Assembly (NCBI GenBank): GCA_025356665.1
Contig: JANXRV010000097.1
Location: 23,694-87,693 of the forward strand
Direction of reading: 5' to 3'
From: CAITSH01 sp025356665
GTDB taxonomy: Bacteria; Pseudomonadota; Gammaproteobacteria; Burkholderiales; SG8-39
DNA length: 64,000 nucleotides
Shown piece by piece: positions 34,569 to 42,042 of this stretch. Position 1 is the first letter of the stretch; every line of letters starts with the position of its first letter. The notes beneath the pieces were generated by a model that saw only the letters and a list, made by a program, of their open reading frames with translations, searched no databases and had not been told where the DNA came from. Position numbers and translations under genes: made by a program.

Positions 34569-34787
34569 GGTGGTTTTCCTCCAGCAACTGCCCGGCCGAA
34601 ATGCGGCAGCGGGGTCGCATAGTTTAATGCCTGCGGCGCGTGACACGGCACTGTTTTAAACGGTATCGCCCCAAACCTCCCGGCTATGACGTGCAATACG
34701 CAAATAACGGCGAGCGCATCGCCCGGCGATCCGGTTCAGCGGCGATCTGGCTACTCTGGCTTTCAAATACTGCAAACAGCTGCAAGT

Positions 34788-34802
34788 GTTCTATATACGA
34801 AC
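34788..34802. promoter_or_regulatory. Possible regulator-binding dyad GTTC-N7-GAAC
   Basis: A dyad GTTC-TATATAC-GAAC sits in the A/T-rich part of the pcaI upstream region. A further GTTC half-site on the minus strand lies at 34816-34819. IclR-type regulators of protocatechuate genes recognise sites beginning GTTCG, so this is a plausible operator. No such regulator is encoded in the window. Inference only. Confidence 0.3.
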
Positions 34803-34998
34803 AAATGTTTTTTATGTGAACAATGTTAATTTGCGTCACCCGCACTGTCAATCGCGCGCCGCAATATTACCCGCCACGACATGAGCGCATGCCAGGCCCC
34901 CGACCTGAGACGCGCAAGCACGTTGGCAGCTTGGCACGATGGCACGATGCGGCGCACGACGACATCACGCGCCCATCACACCCATCGTGCCCAAGTCG

Positions 34999-35053
34999 GC
35001 ATCACCGCCACGTCAACGCCACATCAACGCCACATCAACACAGCATCAGCACC
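34999..35053. repeat. 11-bp imperfect tandem repeat, 5 units
   Basis: Units read GCATCACCGCC, ACGTCAACGCC, ACATCAACGCC, ACATCAACACA, GCATCAGCACC. They are non-coding, in the pcaI/dehydratase divergent spacer. Confidence 0.85.
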
Positions 35054-35255
35054 GCACCTCACAAACGCTAGTTGCGCGTGCGCCAGATTCTCCACCCCCG
35101 TCAACCACCCATCTTGTACGACAACTCACAGGCTTTTTCGTCGCCAAATGCTGCCTTGCCACAGTCAACTGCGGTAACCTTCAAGTCTTCGTTTTTCCCT
35201 TCTTCTTTCACCTTCTTCTTTCAATCAGCCCGCTTCAACGCGCGCAAAAAAATCC

Positions 35256-36980
35256 ATGTCCAAAAAGAAAACTCCCGAGCAACTGCGCAGCCACCTCTGG
35301 TACGGCGCCAAAGACCTGCGCTCCTTCGGCCACCGCTCGCGCACCGCGCAAATGGGCTTCGACCGCAGCGACTATGCCGGCAAGCCTGTCATCGCCATAC
35401 TCAACACCTGGAGCGACATCAACGCCTGCCACACGCACTTCAAGCAGCGCGTCGAAGAGGTCAAACGCGGCATCTGGCAGGCCGGCGGTTTTCCTGTGGA
35501 GATTCCGGTCATGACGCTGTCCGAGCCCTTCCAGAAACCGACCACCATGATGTACCGCAATTTCCTCGCCATGGAAGCCGAGGAGTCGCTGCGCGCCTAC
35601 CCGGCAGACGGCGCGGTGCTGATGGGCGGCTGCGACAAGACCACACCAGCCCTCATCATGGGCGCCACCAGCATGAACCTGCCCGCGATCTTCATGCCCG
35701 CAGGCCCGATGCTGCGCGGCAACTGGGGCGGCGCGACGCTGGGCTCGGGCTCCGACTCATGGAAGTACTGGGCCGAACTGCGCGCCGGCAACATCACTGA
35801 AAAAGACTGGCAGGAAATCGAGCAGGGCATCGCCCGCTCGCCCGGCCATTGCATGACCATGGGCACGGCCTCAACCATGACCAGCGCCGCCGAGGCACTG
35901 GGCCTGACGCTGCCGGGCGCCGCGTCCATTCCCGCGCCCGATTCTCGCCACGCCGCGATGGCCGCGCTCACCGGCAAGCGCATTGTCGACATGGTGTGGG
36001 AGGACTTGAAGCCCAAGGACATCATCACCGCCGACGCCGTGCACAACGCCGTCACCACGGTACTGGCCTTGGGCGGCTCGACCAACTCCATCATCCACCT
36101 TATCGCCATGGCACGCCGCGCCGGCGTCGAGCTCGATCTTGACCTGTTCGACGCCCTCGCGCGCAAGACGCCACTGATCGCCAACCTGCGCCCGGCCGGC
36201 AAATACCTGATGGAAGATTTTTATTACGCCGGCGGCCTGCGCGCCATGCTCGCCAACCTGCGCGGCCTGTTAAAGCTCAATGCCATCACCGTCAACGGCA
36301 TGAGCCTCGGCCAGAACATCGAGGACGCCAAGGTATTCAACGACGATGTCATCCTGCCGCTGGAAAAGGCGCTGGTTAAATCCGACAGCCTCGCCGTACT
36401 GCGCGGCAATCTCGCACCCAACGGCGCGGTGATCAAACCGCCGGCCGCGGAATCGCGCCTGCACAAGCACGCCGGCAAGGCGGTGGTGTTCACCGATTAC
36501 AACGACATGGCCGCGCGCATCGACGACCCCGACCTCCCGGTGGACAAGGATTCGGTCATCGTGTTGAAGCACGCCGGGCCGCAGGGCGCGGGCATGCCCG
36601 AATGGGGCCAGTTGCCCATCCCGAAAAAACTGTTGAAGGAAGGCGTGCGCGACATGCTGCGCATTTCCGATGCGCGCATGAGCGGCACCTCCTACGGCGC
36701 CTGCGTACTGCACGTCGCGCCCGAGTCGTATATCGGCGGTCCGCTCGCGCTGGTGCAGGACGGTGACATCATCGAGATCGATGTGCCGGCACGCCGCCTA
36801 AGCCTCAAGGTCGATGACGCCGAACTGGCCCGACGCAAGGCCGCCTGGAAAGCGCCGGCACCGCAATATGCACGCGGCTACGGCGTGATGTTCGCCAAGC
36901 ACGTCACCCAGGCCGACCAGGGCTGCGACTTTGACTTCCTCGAAGGCACGGCGCCAGTGCCCGATCCGGAAATTCACTGA
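35256..36980 (+). CDS. IlvD/Edd-family dehydratase, probably L-arabonate-type sugar-acid dehydratase
   Basis: The 574-aa product carries three cysteines positioned for a [2Fe-2S] cluster: Cys58 (NACHTHF), Cys126 (GGCDKTTPA) and Cys199 (PGHCMTMGTAST). That spacing fits the L-arabinonate/D-xylonate dehydratase branch. The carbamylatable Lys follows Cys126 at 128. It dehydrates sugar acids to 2-keto-3-deoxy acids. The downstream HpaI-type aldolase and 2-hydroxyacid dehydrogenase could process the product. Branched-chain dihydroxyacid dehydratase activity is less likely given the catabolic setting. No strong ribosome-binding site is seen before the ATG at 35256. Confidence 0.9.
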   Translation: MSKKKTPEQLRSHLWYGAKDLRSFGHRSRTAQMGFDRSDYAGKPVIAILNTWSDINACHTHFKQRVEEVKRGIWQAGGFPVEIPVMTLSEPFQKPTTMMYRNFLAMEAEESLRAYPADGAVLMGGCDKTTPALIMGATSMNLPAIFMPAGPMLRGNWGGATLGSGSDSWKYWAELRAGNITEKDWQEIEQGIARSPGHCMTMGTASTMTSAAEALGLTLPGAASIPAPDSRHAAMAALTGKRIVDMVWEDLKPKDIITADAVHNAVTTVLALGGSTNSIIHLIAMARRAGVELDLDLFDALARKTPLIANLRPAGKYLMEDFYYAGGLRAMLANLRGLLKLNAITVNGMSLGQNIEDAKVFNDDVILPLEKALVKSDSLAVLRGNLAPNGAVIKPPAAESRLHKHAGKAVVFTDYNDMAARIDDPDLPVDKDSVIVLKHAGPQGAGMPEWGQLPIPKKLLKEGVRDMLRISDARMSGTSYGACVLHVAPESYIGGPLALVQDGDIIEIDVPARRLSLKVDDAELARRKAAWKAPAPQYARGYGVMFAKHVTQADQGCDFDFLEGTAPVPDPEIH

Positions 36981-37039
36981 CGCACCCAAGGCGGGTCAAG
37001 ATCGCGCCCAGGCGCAGGCCCTTCGCGGCCTGAGCTGCT

Positions 37040-37101
37040 CCTCAGGAAAACCTCAGGCGGGCCCCAGGCGAACCCCAGGCGAACCCCAGGCGAACCTAAG
37101 G
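37040..37101. repeat. 11-bp tandem repeat, 5 units plus a partial
   Basis: Units are CCTCAGGAAAA, CCTCAGGCGGG, then three identical CCCCAGGCGAA and a partial CCTAAGG. They follow the dehydratase stop (36980). In one frame the array could be read as a Pro/Arg-rich leader of the next ORF, but it looks like a non-coding minisatellite. Confidence 0.9.
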
Positions 37102-37170
37102 TTTGCGGGGCGCGATGCCGATAACCGGGTAGACGCTTTACGCGCACTCGACATCGGAACCGGATCCGCC

Positions 37171-38016
37171 TTGAGCACAAGCCAACCGCAGGATAACGGC
37201 GACCTCGCCACACTGGAGCGTCCCGCAGACCAAGCCTCGCCGACAGAACCGGCCGCGGCAGTCGGCGCTATCGTGGCAGAGCAACTTGAGGCGACACCTG
37301 CAACCGACGCAACAACGGAAGCTGCGCACACCGCTGCGTCCCCGCCCCCCGACGTGACAGACGTGGCAGGCGTGGCAGACGTGCCAGCGGCAAGCCGGCT
37401 GCGCGCAGCATTGCGCAATCCGAAAATAGCGCTCGCTGCCGGGTGCGGCGCCATACTGCTGCTTAGCGCTGCTGCGGCCTGCACTGTTGCGCTCATGCAC
37501 ACCTCACCGCGCGGCCATCCGCCGGCCGAAACGCCGGCGATCAACAGCACGACGGAAGCCCGCACACCAGCGCACGCCGACACGACACAAGGCCCGCCTG
37601 ACGATGCCGCCGCACACTCACCGGCGCGAAACGATGCTGCAACTCACACGCTTGCCACTCCTGCCATCGCTGCCATCGCTGCCACCGCTGCCACCGCTGC
37701 CAACCTAGCCACGCCCGCCGCCGACGGGCAAGCCGAAAAAGCAGCAACCGGGTCGCCGCTCACGCCGCAGCAAACCATGGAAAAGCAGGCGCAGGAGATC
37801 GCAGCGCTGCGGCAAAGCCTGTTCGAGGAACGGGCGGCACGCGCTGAAGCGGAGAAAAAGGCCTCGTTCGCGCCGCAGGCCGCACCAGCGCAAGTACGCA
37901 AGGCCGCTGCGCCAGCCAAAGCCACGGGCCGCTACCTTGAGGACTGCTCCGTCGCGGGCAACTCATCCTTGGCCGCGCTAAAGACCTGCATCGCAGAATT
38001 CAAACAGCGCAAATAA
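37171..38016 (+). CDS. Hypothetical Ala/Thr-rich single-pass membrane protein with coiled-coil tail
   Basis: The start is uncertain: the frame is open from a TTG at 36931, inside the dehydratase gene, and the TTG at 37171 gives about 281 aa. An Ala/Thr/Pro-rich N-terminal part precedes one strong membrane helix (about residues 84-109, IALAAGCGAILLLSAAAAC). A low-complexity Ala/Thr stretch follows, then a charged coiled coil (EKQAQEIAALRQSLFEERAARAE) and a short C-terminal module with two cysteines (EDCSVAG...LKTCIAEFK). Nine-bp repeats encode part of the linker. I do not recognise the family; it may be an envelope-associated protein. Codon periodicity supports coding. Confidence 0.55.
   Translation: MSTSQPQDNGDLATLERPADQASPTEPAAAVGAIVAEQLEATPATDATTEAAHTAASPPPDVTDVAGVADVPAASRLRAALRNPKIALAAGCGAILLLSAAAACTVALMHTSPRGHPPAETPAINSTTEARTPAHADTTQGPPDDAAAHSPARNDAATHTLATPAIAAIAATAATAANLATPAADGQAEKAATGSPLTPQQTMEKQAQEIAALRQSLFEERAARAEAEKKASFAPQAAPAQVRKAAAPAKATGRYLEDCSVAGNSSLAALKTCIAEFKQRK
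37652..37705. repeat. 9-bp in-frame tandem repeat, 6 units
   Basis: Six 9-mers related to CTGCCATCG or CTGCCACCG encode an AIAAIAATAATAA stretch of the 37171 ORF. A second set of four 9-mers of the type GACGTGGCA occurs at about 37351-37386 in the same ORF. Confidence 0.85.
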
Positions 38017-38108
38017 GCCGACAAAAATAATTAAAAACACTCGCGACAATGCACTCGCGGCAAATTGACGCCGCGCCTGGCCCCTGCGTGCCAGCGTGAT
38101 GCGCAGTG

Positions 38109-38152
38109 GTACGACGACCGTACGACGACCTTACTACGACCTTATGATGACC
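38109..38152. repeat. 11-bp imperfect tandem repeat, 4 units
   Basis: Units are GTACGACGACC (twice), TTACTACGACC and TTATGATGACC. They lie in the 270-bp spacer between the membrane-protein ORF and the hydratase gene; nothing else is recognisable there apart from the AAAGGA ribosome-binding site near 38274. Confidence 0.88.
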
Positions 38153-38286
38153 CTAGGCCATACCAGCCAGCCGCATACCGGCGGTTCGGTGCTAAAATTT
38201 TGCCCGCGCCCGAACCATTCAAGAAAATTCCCCACCCCGGCGCCCGGATTCCATTCTTCCCCATCCCAGTACAAAGGACTCAGCAC

Positions 38287-39069
38287 ATGCTCACCGATGC
38301 AGAACGCAAACAAGCCATGCAAACCCTGCTCGACGCGGAAAAAAACCGCAAGCAGGCGACACAGATGTCGGTCACCTATCCGAAAATCGAGATCGAAGAC
38401 GCCTACGCCATCTCGACCCTGGTCGCCAACCACAAGATCGCCAATGGCGCCAAGTTGATAGGCCACAAGGTCGGCCTCACCTCCAAGGCGATGCAGGCTT
38501 CCTCGCAGATCAACGAGCCCGACTACGGCCACCTGCTCGACAACATGATGCTGGCCGACGGCGCCAAGGTAAACCACGCCGACTATTGCGTGCCGCGCGT
38601 CGAAGTGGAACTGGCCTTCGTGCTGGGTAAATCTCTCAAGGGTCCGGGCATCGGCCTGCTTGATGTGCTGCGCGCCACCGAATACGTGGTGCCCGCGCTG
38701 GAAATCGTCGATGCGCGCATCGTCAACCCGCGCAAGATTTTCGACACCGTTTCCGACAACGGCGCGGCCGCGGGCATCGTCATCGGCGGCCGTCCAGTCG
38801 GCCCGATGGACGTGGATCTCAGGTGGGTCGGCGGCATCATGTACCGCAATTCCGAAATCGAAGAGACGGGCCTCGCCGCCGGTGTGCTCGGCCACCCGGC
38901 CCTGGGCGTCGCCTGGCTTGCCAACCGCCTGGGCAGGAACGGCGTAACCCTGGAAGCCGGTCACCTCATTCTCGCCGGCTCCTTCACCCGCGTCGTGTTC
39001 GCACAAAAGGGCGACACCCTGCACGGTGACTTCGGCCCGCTGGGCAGCGTCTCGGTGCAATTCGTCTAA
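38287..39069 (+). CDS. 2-oxo-hept-4-ene-1,7-dioate / 2-keto-4-pentenoate hydratase-like protein (HpaH/MhpD family)
   Basis: The 260-aa product starts at ATG 38287 with AAAGGA upstream; upstream in-frame sequence is repeat. The blocks LIGHKVGLTSKAMQASSQINEPDYG and PRVEVELAFVLGK carry the acidic metal ligands of the hydratase/oxalocrotonate decarboxylase family. The length is near HpaH (about 267 aa). It adds water to a 2-oxo-enoate from meta-cleavage. It is followed 29 bp later by an HpaI-like aldolase, matching the HpaH-HpaI order of homoprotocatechuate degradation. Confidence 0.9.
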   Translation: MLTDAERKQAMQTLLDAEKNRKQATQMSVTYPKIEIEDAYAISTLVANHKIANGAKLIGHKVGLTSKAMQASSQINEPDYGHLLDNMMLADGAKVNHADYCVPRVEVELAFVLGKSLKGPGIGLLDVLRATEYVVPALEIVDARIVNPRKIFDTVSDNGAAAGIVIGGRPVGPMDVDLRWVGGIMYRNSEIEETGLAAGVLGHPALGVAWLANRLGRNGVTLEAGHLILAGSFTRVVFAQKGDTLHGDFGPLGSVSVQFV

Positions 39070-39098
39070 ACCCAAACAACACCACCCAGGGAGTCACC

Positions 39099-39863
39099 GT
39101 GGATATTCCAAAAAACAAATTCAAGCACGCCATCAAGTCGGGCCAGCAGCAAATCGGCCTGTGGTGCAGCCTGTCCAATCATTTCAGCGTCGAAGTGGTC
39201 GCCGGCGCCGGTTTCGACTGGCTGCTGCTCGATACCGAGCATTCGCCCAACGACATCGAGTCGGTGTTCACGCAATTGCAGGCCGCCGCTCCCTATCACT
39301 CGCACCCGGTGGTGCGCGTGCCCTGGAACGACATGGTCACCATCAAGCGCTACCTCGACATCGGCGCGCAGACGCTGCTGATCCCCTTCATCCAGAACGA
39401 GGAAGAAGCCAAGCGTGCCGTCGCTTACACGCGCTACCCGCCGGCCGGCGTGCGCGGCGTCGCCGGCACCACGCGTGCGACGCGCTTTGGCCGCGTCAAG
39501 GACTACCCCAAGCACGCCCAGGATGAAATCTGCGTGCTGCTGCAGATCGAGAACCAGGCCGGCCTCGACAACCTCGAGAAAATCGCCGCCGTGGACGGCG
39601 TCGACGGCGTGTTCATCGGCCCGGCCGACCTGCACGCCTCGCTCGGCTACATGGGCGAAACCAACAACCCGAAGGTGATGCCCATCATCGACGAGGCCAT
39701 CCGCCGCATCCGCAAGGCCGGCAAGGCACCGGGCATCCTGACCGGTGTTGAGGCCGACGCGCGCCGCTGGATAGGCGAAGGCTGCCTGTTCACCGCAGTG
39801 GGCGCCGATGTCGGCCTGCTCGCGCGCGCCACCGATGCGCTGGCGGCGAAATTCAAATCATGA
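39099..39863 (+). CDS. HpcH/HpaI-family class II aldolase (4-hydroxy-2-oxoheptanedioate aldolase-like)
   Basis: The 254-aa product starts at GTG 39099 with CAGGGAG upstream. GLWCSLSNHFSVEVVAGAGFDWLLLDTEHSPND contains the conserved active-site His, and later FIGPADLHASLGYMG supplies the Asp metal ligand. It performs metal-dependent retro-aldol cleavage giving pyruvate plus an aldehyde. Its place after an HpaH-like hydratase suggests a meta-cleavage role. The upstream sugar-acid dehydratase allows an alternative role on 2-keto-3-deoxy sugar acids. Confidence 0.92.
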   Translation: MDIPKNKFKHAIKSGQQQIGLWCSLSNHFSVEVVAGAGFDWLLLDTEHSPNDIESVFTQLQAAAPYHSHPVVRVPWNDMVTIKRYLDIGAQTLLIPFIQNEEEAKRAVAYTRYPPAGVRGVAGTTRATRFGRVKDYPKHAQDEICVLLQIENQAGLDNLEKIAAVDGVDGVFIGPADLHASLGYMGETNNPKVMPIIDEAIRRIRKAGKAPGILTGVEADARRWIGEGCLFTAVGADVGLLARATDALAAKFKS

Positions 39864-40801
39864 GCAAGCCCGAAATCCTCATTGTCGGGCCGATGCACGC
39901 GGGTGCGATCGAGCGGCTTGACGCCGAGTTCATCACCCACAAGTACTGGCTGACAGAGGACAAGGACGCCCTTGTCGCCAAGGTCGCGGCCAACATCCGC
40001 GGCATCGCCACCACCGGCAACCACGGCGCGTCGGCCGCACTGATCGACGCGCTGCCCAGGCTGGAAATCATCTCCTGCTTCGGCGTCGGCTACGATGCGG
40101 TGGACATCGACGCGGCCAGGCGGCGCAACATCCCGGTCAGCAACACGCCGGACGTGCTCAACGACTGCGTCGCCGACCTCGCCATTGGCATGATGATAGA
40201 CATCGGACGCAAGATCGCGCAGGGCGACCGTCACGTGCGCGCCGGCAAGTGGCTCAAGGGTCCGCTAGCCCTCGCCACGCGCGTGTCGGGCAAGCGCCTG
40301 GGAATACTCGGCTACGGCCGCATCGGCCGCGCCATCGCCAAGCGCGCCACGGCATTCGACATGAGCATCGCCTACCACAGCCGCAACAAGGTCGCCGGTT
40401 CACCCCATGCCTATCACGCCAGCGCGGTCGAACTGGCCAAGCACAGTGACTTTCTCATCGTCATCACGCCAGGCGGCAAGGCGACCTTCCACCTCGTCAA
40501 CGAGGCGGTGATCAAGGCGCTCGGCCCCAAGGGCTTTCTCATCAACGTGTCGCGCGGCTCGGTGGTCGACGAAGCGGTGCTGTTGAAGTGCCTGCAGAAT
40601 GGCTCCCTTGGCGGCGCCGCGCTCGACGTGTTCGAGCAGGAGCCAAAGATGGACGAGGCCTTCTGGGCGCTCGATAACGTGCTGCTGCAACCGCACGTGG
40701 GCAGCGCCACCAACGACACACGCGCCGCAATGGGCAATCTCACGGTGGACAACCTGCTGGCGCATTTTTCCGGCAAGCCGGTCCTCACGACGGTGTACTG
40801 A
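39860..40801 (+). CDS. D-isomer-specific 2-hydroxyacid dehydrogenase (GhrB/hydroxypyruvate reductase-like)
   Basis: The 313-aa product has an ATG overlapping the aldolase stop (ATGA). The NAD(P)-binding motif GILGYGRIGRAIAKRA lies near 149-164. The catalytic Arg is in INVSRGSVVDE, near 231, and the His in LQPHVGSAT, near 281. It probably reduces glyoxylate, hydroxypyruvate or another small 2-oxo acid released by the upstream aldolase. Confidence 0.92.
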   Translation: MSKPEILIVGPMHAGAIERLDAEFITHKYWLTEDKDALVAKVAANIRGIATTGNHGASAALIDALPRLEIISCFGVGYDAVDIDAARRRNIPVSNTPDVLNDCVADLAIGMMIDIGRKIAQGDRHVRAGKWLKGPLALATRVSGKRLGILGYGRIGRAIAKRATAFDMSIAYHSRNKVAGSPHAYHASAVELAKHSDFLIVITPGGKATFHLVNEAVIKALGPKGFLINVSRGSVVDEAVLLKCLQNGSLGGAALDVFEQEPKMDEAFWALDNVLLQPHVGSATNDTRAAMGNLTVDNLLAHFSGKPVLTTVY

Positions 40802-40850
40802 ACTGCCGCCGGGTTTGAACTACCGCCTGGTGGCGGCCCCCCCAGTTGCC

Positions 40851-40927
40851 GTCATTGCGAGCGCAGCGACGCAATCTCATGGCATTACAGTTTAACGATG
40901 AGATTGCTTCGCTGCGCTCGCAATGAC
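40851..40927. repeat. REP-like large inverted repeat
   Basis: Two 29-nt arms (40851-40879 and 40899-40927) are complementary except for one position. They begin GTCATTGCGAGCGCAGCG and end AGCGCTCGCAATGAC-like. The 19-nt loop is A/T-rich. This GTCATTGCGAGC...GCAATCTC palindrome type is a widespread intergenic repeat. It sits between two co-directional dehydrogenase genes and could attenuate or stabilise the mRNA. Confidence 0.9.
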
Positions 40928-40965
40928 AATAATAAAAATGTTCTGAGTTAAAGGAAAAAGCCGCC

Positions 40966-42030
40966 ATGCGCGTCCCCTTCGACACCCTCAAAGCCCAGCT
41001 CGTGGCCATTTTCACCGCCTGGGGCATGAGCGCCGAGCACGCCCGCACCTGCGCCGAGCGCATGGGCGCCGCCGACATCCGCGGCATCGATTCGCACGGC
41101 GCGACGATGATGCAGCTTTACGCGGAGCAGTTCGCCGCCGGGCTGATCAACGTCAAGCCCAATATCCGCGTGCTGCGCGAATCGCCGGTCACCGCCCTCA
41201 TCGACGCCGACCACTCGCTCGGCCACGTACCGGCGACGCAGGGCATGGAACTGGCCATCGCCAAGGCAAAGAAAACCGGCCTCGCCGCCGTGGCGGTAAA
41301 GCAAAGCAACCATTACGGCTCGGCCGGCGCCTACGCGCTGATGGCGGCCGAAGCCGGCCTCGTCGGCATGGCCTTTACCTCGGTGTGGCACGCCGTGGTG
41401 GTGCCGACCTTCTCCGCCGAACCGATGTTCGGCACCAACCCGATCTCCTTCGCCGCACCGGGCAAGAAACATCCGATGTTCTACCTCGACATGGCCACCA
41501 GCACCGCCGCGGTGGGCAAACTCAAGGTCGCCAACCTCAATGGCAAGACCGTGCCCGAGGGCTGGGCACTCGACGCGGCCGGCAATCCGGTCACCGACCC
41601 GGCGCGGGCGCTGCAAAACGTGCTGCTGACGCCGCTGGGGGCGACACGCACCATGGGCAGCCACAAGGGCTATGGCCTGGGCGCAATGGTGGAGGTGCTG
41701 TGCTCGATGATTCCCGGTGCCTGGTTTGCGCCCACGCGCGATGCGCGCCATCCGGGTGAGAAGCACAACAACATCGGCCATTTCTTCCTCGCCATGGACC
41801 CGGACGCCTTCCGCGACGAGGGCGAATTCGAGGCGGACCTCGATGACATGATCGATGCATTGCACGCGGTGCGCCCGATCGATCCAACACAACCGGTGCT
41901 CGTTCCCGGCGATCCGGAACAAACAGCCATGAAAGACCGGCTCGCCAACGGCGTCCCGGTGCCGGACATGCTCATCGGCCAGTTGAAGGCCATCGCCGCC
42001 GATTTCAAGGCGCCGTGGCTGATTGGTTGA
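40966..42030 (+). CDS. Malate/L-lactate dehydrogenase family (Ldh2/ComC/AllD-type) oxidoreductase
   Basis: The 354-aa NAD(P)-dependent enzyme belongs to the Ldh2 family. The blocks ADIRGIDSHGATMM, VKQSNHYGSAGAYA and GTNPISFAAPG are diagnostic, including the catalytic His of SNHYG near residue 116. It has an AAAGGA ribosome-binding site. Members oxidise ureidoglycolate, sulfolactate, 2,3-diketo-L-gulonate or L-malate; which applies here is unknown. An MFS carrier gene follows. Confidence 0.92.
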   Translation: MRVPFDTLKAQLVAIFTAWGMSAEHARTCAERMGAADIRGIDSHGATMMQLYAEQFAAGLINVKPNIRVLRESPVTALIDADHSLGHVPATQGMELAIAKAKKTGLAAVAVKQSNHYGSAGAYALMAAEAGLVGMAFTSVWHAVVVPTFSAEPMFGTNPISFAAPGKKHPMFYLDMATSTAAVGKLKVANLNGKTVPEGWALDAAGNPVTDPARALQNVLLTPLGATRTMGSHKGYGLGAMVEVLCSMIPGAWFAPTRDARHPGEKHNNIGHFFLAMDPDAFRDEGEFEADLDDMIDALHAVRPIDPTQPVLVPGDPEQTAMKDRLANGVPVPDMLIGQLKAIAADFKAPWLIG

Positions 42031-42042
42031 AGCAGTGAAGGT

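Larger units (their letters stand above)
34569..35255. other. Divergent intergenic region of about 690 bp
   Basis: The region separates pcaI (minus) from the dehydratase gene (plus). It holds an A/T-rich stretch at about 34770-34840 that is the best place for the pcaI promoter. It also holds 11-bp repeats at 34999-35053 and a 13-bp direct duplication at 35198-35223. Frames open across it are low-complexity and lack ribosome-binding sites; no gene is supported. Confidence 0.6.

Noticed and set aside
34939..35514. Plus-strand frame running from the repeat array into the dehydratase
   Set aside because: The first part is low-complexity repeat and the rest overlaps the dehydratase in another frame.
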